Notes under the pieces: model-generated
What the model saw: only the letters and a program-made list of their open reading frames with translations
The model's database searches: none
Told to the model about the DNA's origin: nothing
NCBI GenBank assembly: GCA_041689775.1
Contig: JBDNFP010000418.1
Coordinates: forward strand, 1-10,306
Length of the DNA stretch: 10,306 bases
DNA from: JBDNFP01 sp041689775
GTDB lineage: Bacteria > Bacteroidota > Bacteroidia > Cytophagales > Spirosomataceae
Direction of reading: 5' to 3'
Shown: piece by piece, positions 7,850 to 10,306 of the stretch
Layout: the number at the start of each line of letters is the position of its first letter
How positions within the stretch are numbered: position 1 is the first letter of the stretch
Translations under genes and position numbers: made by a program

Positions 7850-9418
7850 TTATTCATAGTTCCCTACCAAGGTAGTTACTGACTTTGCCTCTAATTTTAG
7901 TTGATTTCCCGACTGATTGGATTTGAACAAACTATGCGTATCGTCGGTGGTGTAGGCTGTGAATTGGTTATTTCGAAGTTTCAGTCCACTTAACGGAAGT
8001 GATATACTTTGGTTTGTCATATTAATAGCAACCAATACAATCTTATTCGTCTTTTCATCCTTGTAGCCCGATACCATGTAAGTACCTGCCTGCTCTACGA
8101 GATCCGTATAATTTTTAAGAGTGACATTGACTCGCTTCATACCCGGGCGCACAAAGCGGGAATAATTACCAAACGCCCATAATTGCTTGGACTCCACCAC
8201 AATCCCATCTTTCTTAGTATTAGTATGATTCTTGTATTCACCATCAAGACCGTTGATATAGACCAAACCGTCGCTATAATTATAGGGGTTAATGGTAGTC
8301 CACCATTGCCAAGAGGTAGCATTGGTAATGGCGAGATCGTGGTGAATAACTTTTGCCACGTACAGGCCATACTCAATACTCGTGTTACGGGGAGACCCAT
8401 TGTATTGACCACAGATATTGCCCAAAACACCAAATTCACTCTGCCATAATTCAGGGTTTCCGACTCCTTTTGCCGTCTGAACAGTTTTCCTGCGCATCTT
8501 CACCAACTTGGCATCGTCACAGGTTGACCAGTAGCTATGGTAAGCCAAAATGGGCTCGACGCTGGGTAAGGTACGCAGGGAAGTTACTCCGGTAAAAAGC
8601 TGGTTCAATTGGTCTCCCCTGCCTGATTCTGCCTTGCTGTACAGGTAATCAATCTGCCCTGCTTCACCGGTCACCACTTTGACTGAACTACCCTTTGCCG
8701 ATAAACTATTTGAAAGTGATTTGGCAACGGCTAGTATATCACTATTCTGGGCCGGCGTGCCTTCCTGTCCGGCTTTGCCGTTTTTGTCAGCCTTCCATTC
8801 CCACTGAGGTTCATTGATTGGGCTGAGAAAATCAAACTTAAAATGGGCCGAAACCTCCGTTAAAAAGTCGGCGAAGTCTGGTAGCCGCCCAGTTTTAAGG
8901 TTTAAGGAAGCTCCCCCCGGCGAAAATGCTAATCCATTGTTGGTCATGTGTACGGGTGGTGAGTTGGTGAAGCCCAGAGTATACCGCACACCACGCTGAC
9001 GGGCAGCATTCAGAAACCATTGGTTACCCGCTTGTTTCGACCAATCGTACTTGCCCTGAGCATCCTGAAAACACTCCTCGCGTCGCCACTCATCGGTAAT
9101 ATTACTGGCGTTTCCCTGCTCAAAACTACCAGCCCCGATATTTACCCGCCACAACGACAGCCCTATTCCCTTGGGCTGTCCGTCGGGAAGGGTATCCGTG
9201 CTGAATAATAAATCCGCGATTTGATTCTTTTTCGTTTCATTCTGCCAAGTACCAATGTACTTAGCCGACCAGCAATCTGACCCACCAAAACTATGAATGG
9301 TCTGGAACTCTTCGTTGAGATTCACCACTACCTGAGGAGATTCTATTTTTTTGTCTGGAAGATCGCCGAGGGTACATGATAGAAGAAACAGGGAAGTATA
9401 GGGTAGTAGGATATTCAT
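7850..9418 (-). CDS. GH30 family glycoside hydrolase, predicted lipoprotein
   Basis: 522 aa from the ATG at 9418; an in-frame TTG at 9430 would add MLSR. The ATG is preferred as the commoner codon, but the TTG form adds an Arg useful for a signal peptide, so the start is open. The N-terminus is hydrophobic and ends in a lipobox LLSC, predicting a lipid-anchored exported protein (Cys15). The (beta/alpha)8 barrel shows IHSFGGSDCW, LSLWRVNIGAGSFEQG and TNSPPVHMT. The acid/base is Glu203 in INEP and the nucleophile Glu328 in WQSEFG. About 100 C-terminal residues form the usual GH30 beta-sandwich (SGYKDEKTNKIVLVAINM). GH30 enzymes cleave beta-linked glycans such as xylan, beta-1,6-glucan or beta-1,6-galactan. 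This one recalls endo-beta-1,6-galactanases, but the subfamily is not proven. No SusC/SusD or transporter is adjacent. It is transcribed away from the broken barrel gene. Confidence 0.88.
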   Translation of the reverse strand: MNILLPYTSLFLLSCTLGDLPDKKIESPQVVVNLNEEFQTIHSFGGSDCWSAKYIGTWQNETKKNQIADLLFSTDTLPDGQPKGIGLSLWRVNIGAGSFEQGNASNITDEWRREECFQDAQGKYDWSKQAGNQWFLNAARQRGVRYTLGFTNSPPVHMTNNGLAFSPGGASLNLKTGRLPDFADFLTEVSAHFKFDFLSPINEPQWEWKADKNGKAGQEGTPAQNSDILAVAKSLSNSLSAKGSSVKVVTGEAGQIDYLYSKAESGRGDQLNQLFTGVTSLRTLPSVEPILAYHSYWSTCDDAKLVKMRRKTVQTAKGVGNPELWQSEFGVLGNICGQYNGSPRNTSIEYGLYVAKVIHHDLAITNATSWQWWTTINPYNYSDGLVYINGLDGEYKNHTNTKKDGIVVESKQLWAFGNYSRFVRPGMKRVNVTLKNYTDLVEQAGTYMVSGYKDEKTNKIVLVAINMTNQSISLPLSGLKLRNNQFTAYTTDDTHSLFKSNQSGNQLKLEAKSVTTLVGNYE

Positions 9419-9430
9419 ACGGGATAACAA

Positions 9431-9654
9431 TTATGGGCCAATAAAAAACGTCAGATTTCAACAATCAGCATTGCTCAGAATAAGGAAAAATATGACCCAA
9501 ATTACTCATCAATACCTATTTTAACGATCACGATAAAACAGTCTACTGACCACCGGAAATGAACAGGACTGCATTCATAACCGTAAAGTTATTGCCTGCA
9601 AAATAGAGCTACGAGGTAATTCGTTATGGGTTAAAATTGAAACAATAAATTTCC
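9431..9654. other. Divergent intergenic region
   Basis: This AT-rich gap lies between the minus-strand GH30 gene and the plus-strand barrel pseudogene and must hold both promoters. TAAAATTG at 9632-9639 is one base off the TAnnTTTG box on the plus strand, but it is only 15 bp from the pseudogene ATG and has no -33 partner. No clear box is visible for the GH30 gene. No small ORF with good features was found. Confidence 0.4.
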
Positions 9655-10187
9655 ATGCCCCGCAAACTATTTTTCCATCTGGCCATTCTTTTTAATTTCA
9701 TTTTGTCAGCAAATGCCCAATACCGTTACAGGCCCCTAAAACGAATTATAAGTTGGAAGCGTTTGGTGTAGGTCCGGCCGCTCATTTGGCGGCAGAAACG
9801 CCCTTTGGGTACCGAAACAGTCGTTTTTTTAGCCTACAAGCCGAGCTTGGTGTGTACCGTCAGACCGAAAGCATAACCTACCAAACCAACGGACTGTCGC
9901 TGGGTACTGCCCTGACTCATTGCGTGATGCTCAACCGGGGACGAAGTATTTGTGACCCCCGCCCCGAGTTTCATCGCTGGGAAACCTGCTTTGAATCTGG
10001 TTTTTCGGGCTCTCTGTTTCCTTCGCGTTTCAAAATTGATGCTGATTCGCCCGATGGTGGCGTTTTAGCCGCCTCTCGACTGCTCGTTGGATTTCGGTTT
10101 CATTACATAGGCTACCAAAATAACTTGGTATTCAAAATCAGATACACCCCTTACTTAACTCCCGGTTTTCCGGTACTGGGTATATAA
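9655..10187 (+). pseudogene. Frameshifted outer-membrane beta-barrel-like protein
   Basis: The ATG at 9655 opens a clear Sec signal peptide, MPRKLFFHLAILFNFILSA, then NAQ. That frame stops after 38 codons. The rest of the protein is in the next frame, open from about 9735 to the stop at 10185-10187. The two parts join at a C4 run (9733-9736): adding one base restores RPPKTNYKLEAFGVGP and a 177-aa protein. The body has alternating hydrophobic/aromatic strands with short turns (RFFSLQAELGVYRQ, LLVGFRFHYIGYQ, LVFKIRYTPYL), as in small outer-membrane barrels of Cytophagales. The expected final strand ending in an aromatic residue is missing; the frame stops at FPVLGI. A real mutation, a sequencing error in the C-run, or (less likely) programmed slippage could explain the shift. 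The 9753 TTG start of the downstream part alone lacks a signal peptide. Function unknown. Confidence 0.65.
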
Positions 10188-10210
10188 TTTATGATTCGTA
10201 ACTTTGTGCC
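10172..10210 (+). mobile_element. Possible left end of an insertion sequence
   Basis: The barrel protein loses its expected C-terminal strand at about 10171, and a transposase-like frame starts at 10211. The intervening DNA begins GGTACTGGGTAT, matching the GGT..TG opening of IS1-family ends at those five positions only. The right end, partner inverted repeat and target duplication lie outside the window, so this is a hypothesis resting on position and context. Confidence 0.25.
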
Positions 10211-10306
10211 ATGGATCTTGACTTTGACAAATACAAACTGCTACAATACTGCACCAATGAATCGTGCAAATACCATAACCAAATTGGCTTGGGCAACATA
10301 TGCACA
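10211..10306 (+). CDS. Partial zinc-ribbon protein, probable transposase N-terminus (runs off the window)
   Basis: An ATG at 10211 opens a frame of 32 codons that is still open at the window edge. It begins MDLDFDKYKLLQYCTNES, continues CKYHNQIGLGNICT, and has Cys14, Cys19 and Cys31. A paired-Cys start followed by a Gly-rich GLGNI segment resembles the zinc-ribbon that begins many IS1-like and related transposases. The start lies just 24 bp after the stop of the broken barrel gene. No ribosome binding site is evident. Only the first 32 residues are visible and no catalytic DDE residues can be seen, so another zinc-ribbon or HTH protein remains possible. Confidence 0.45.
   Translation, partial: MDLDFDKYKLLQYCTNESCKYHNQIGLGNICT

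Noticed and set aside
8137..8595. Open frames on both strands inside the GH30 gene
   Set aside because: They overlap the full-length GH30 frame, lack recognisable domains and have the composition of shadow frames.
9733..9745. Programmed -1 frameshift joining signal peptide and barrel
   Set aside because: A -1 slip would give the right frame, but the sequence is not an X XXY YYZ heptamer in the starting frame and no stable downstream stem was noticed. A lost base in the C-run is simpler.

Overview
The window looks like a chromosomal segment of a Bacteroidota bacterium, most likely order Cytophagales (Spirosoma/Larkinella-type). Support: Tat-exported Gfo/Idh/MocA and TIM-barrel sugar enzymes beside a propeller/HEAT/cytochrome c protein, a lipoprotein-type GH30 hydrolase, A-rich or absent Shine-Dalgarno sequences, and a TAnnTTTG promoter box. 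The genus is inferred from style only.

Layout. (1) 1-350: AT-rich non-coding DNA with a perfect 11-bp inverted repeat, the likely control region of the downstream operon. (2) 351-6337, plus strand: four genes with gaps of 40-72 bp, probably one operon. They encode a Tat-exported Gfo/Idh/MocA oxidoreductase, a large secreted beta-propeller/HEAT/c-type cytochrome protein, a Tat-exported AP-endonuclease-2-type sugar isomerase/epimerase, and a cytoplasmic SDR dehydrogenase. It ends at a very strong hairpin (6362-6402) that probably also terminates the convergent gene. (3) 6406-7596, minus strand: a GT-B glycosyltransferase with a good TAnnTTTG box upstream. (4) 7850-9418 (or 9430), minus strand: a GH30 lipoprotein with a hairpin just after its stop. 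(5) 9655-10187, plus strand: a signal-peptide-bearing, probable outer-membrane beta-barrel gene broken by a single-base frameshift and apparently lacking its last strand. (6) 10211-end, plus strand: the first 32 codons of a zinc-ribbon protein resembling a transposase N-terminus, possibly an insertion sequence that cut off the 3' end of the barrel gene.

How the genes may work together. The four-gene operon has the composition of an oxidative sugar, polyol or glycoside pathway: an oxidoreductase making a keto-sugar, a TIM-barrel enzyme isomerising or cleaving it, an SDR handling the product, and a periplasmic haem protein that could accept electrons. This recalls 3-keto-glycoside pathways known in other bacteria, but the substrate cannot be read from sequence. 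The GH30 lipoprotein could supply sugars from a beta-linked polysaccharide, but it is transcribed separately and no SusC/SusD pair or transporter is present. I found no CRISPR array, RNA gene, defence system or clear phage element. The least conventional element is the Tat-enzyme/cytochrome operon.
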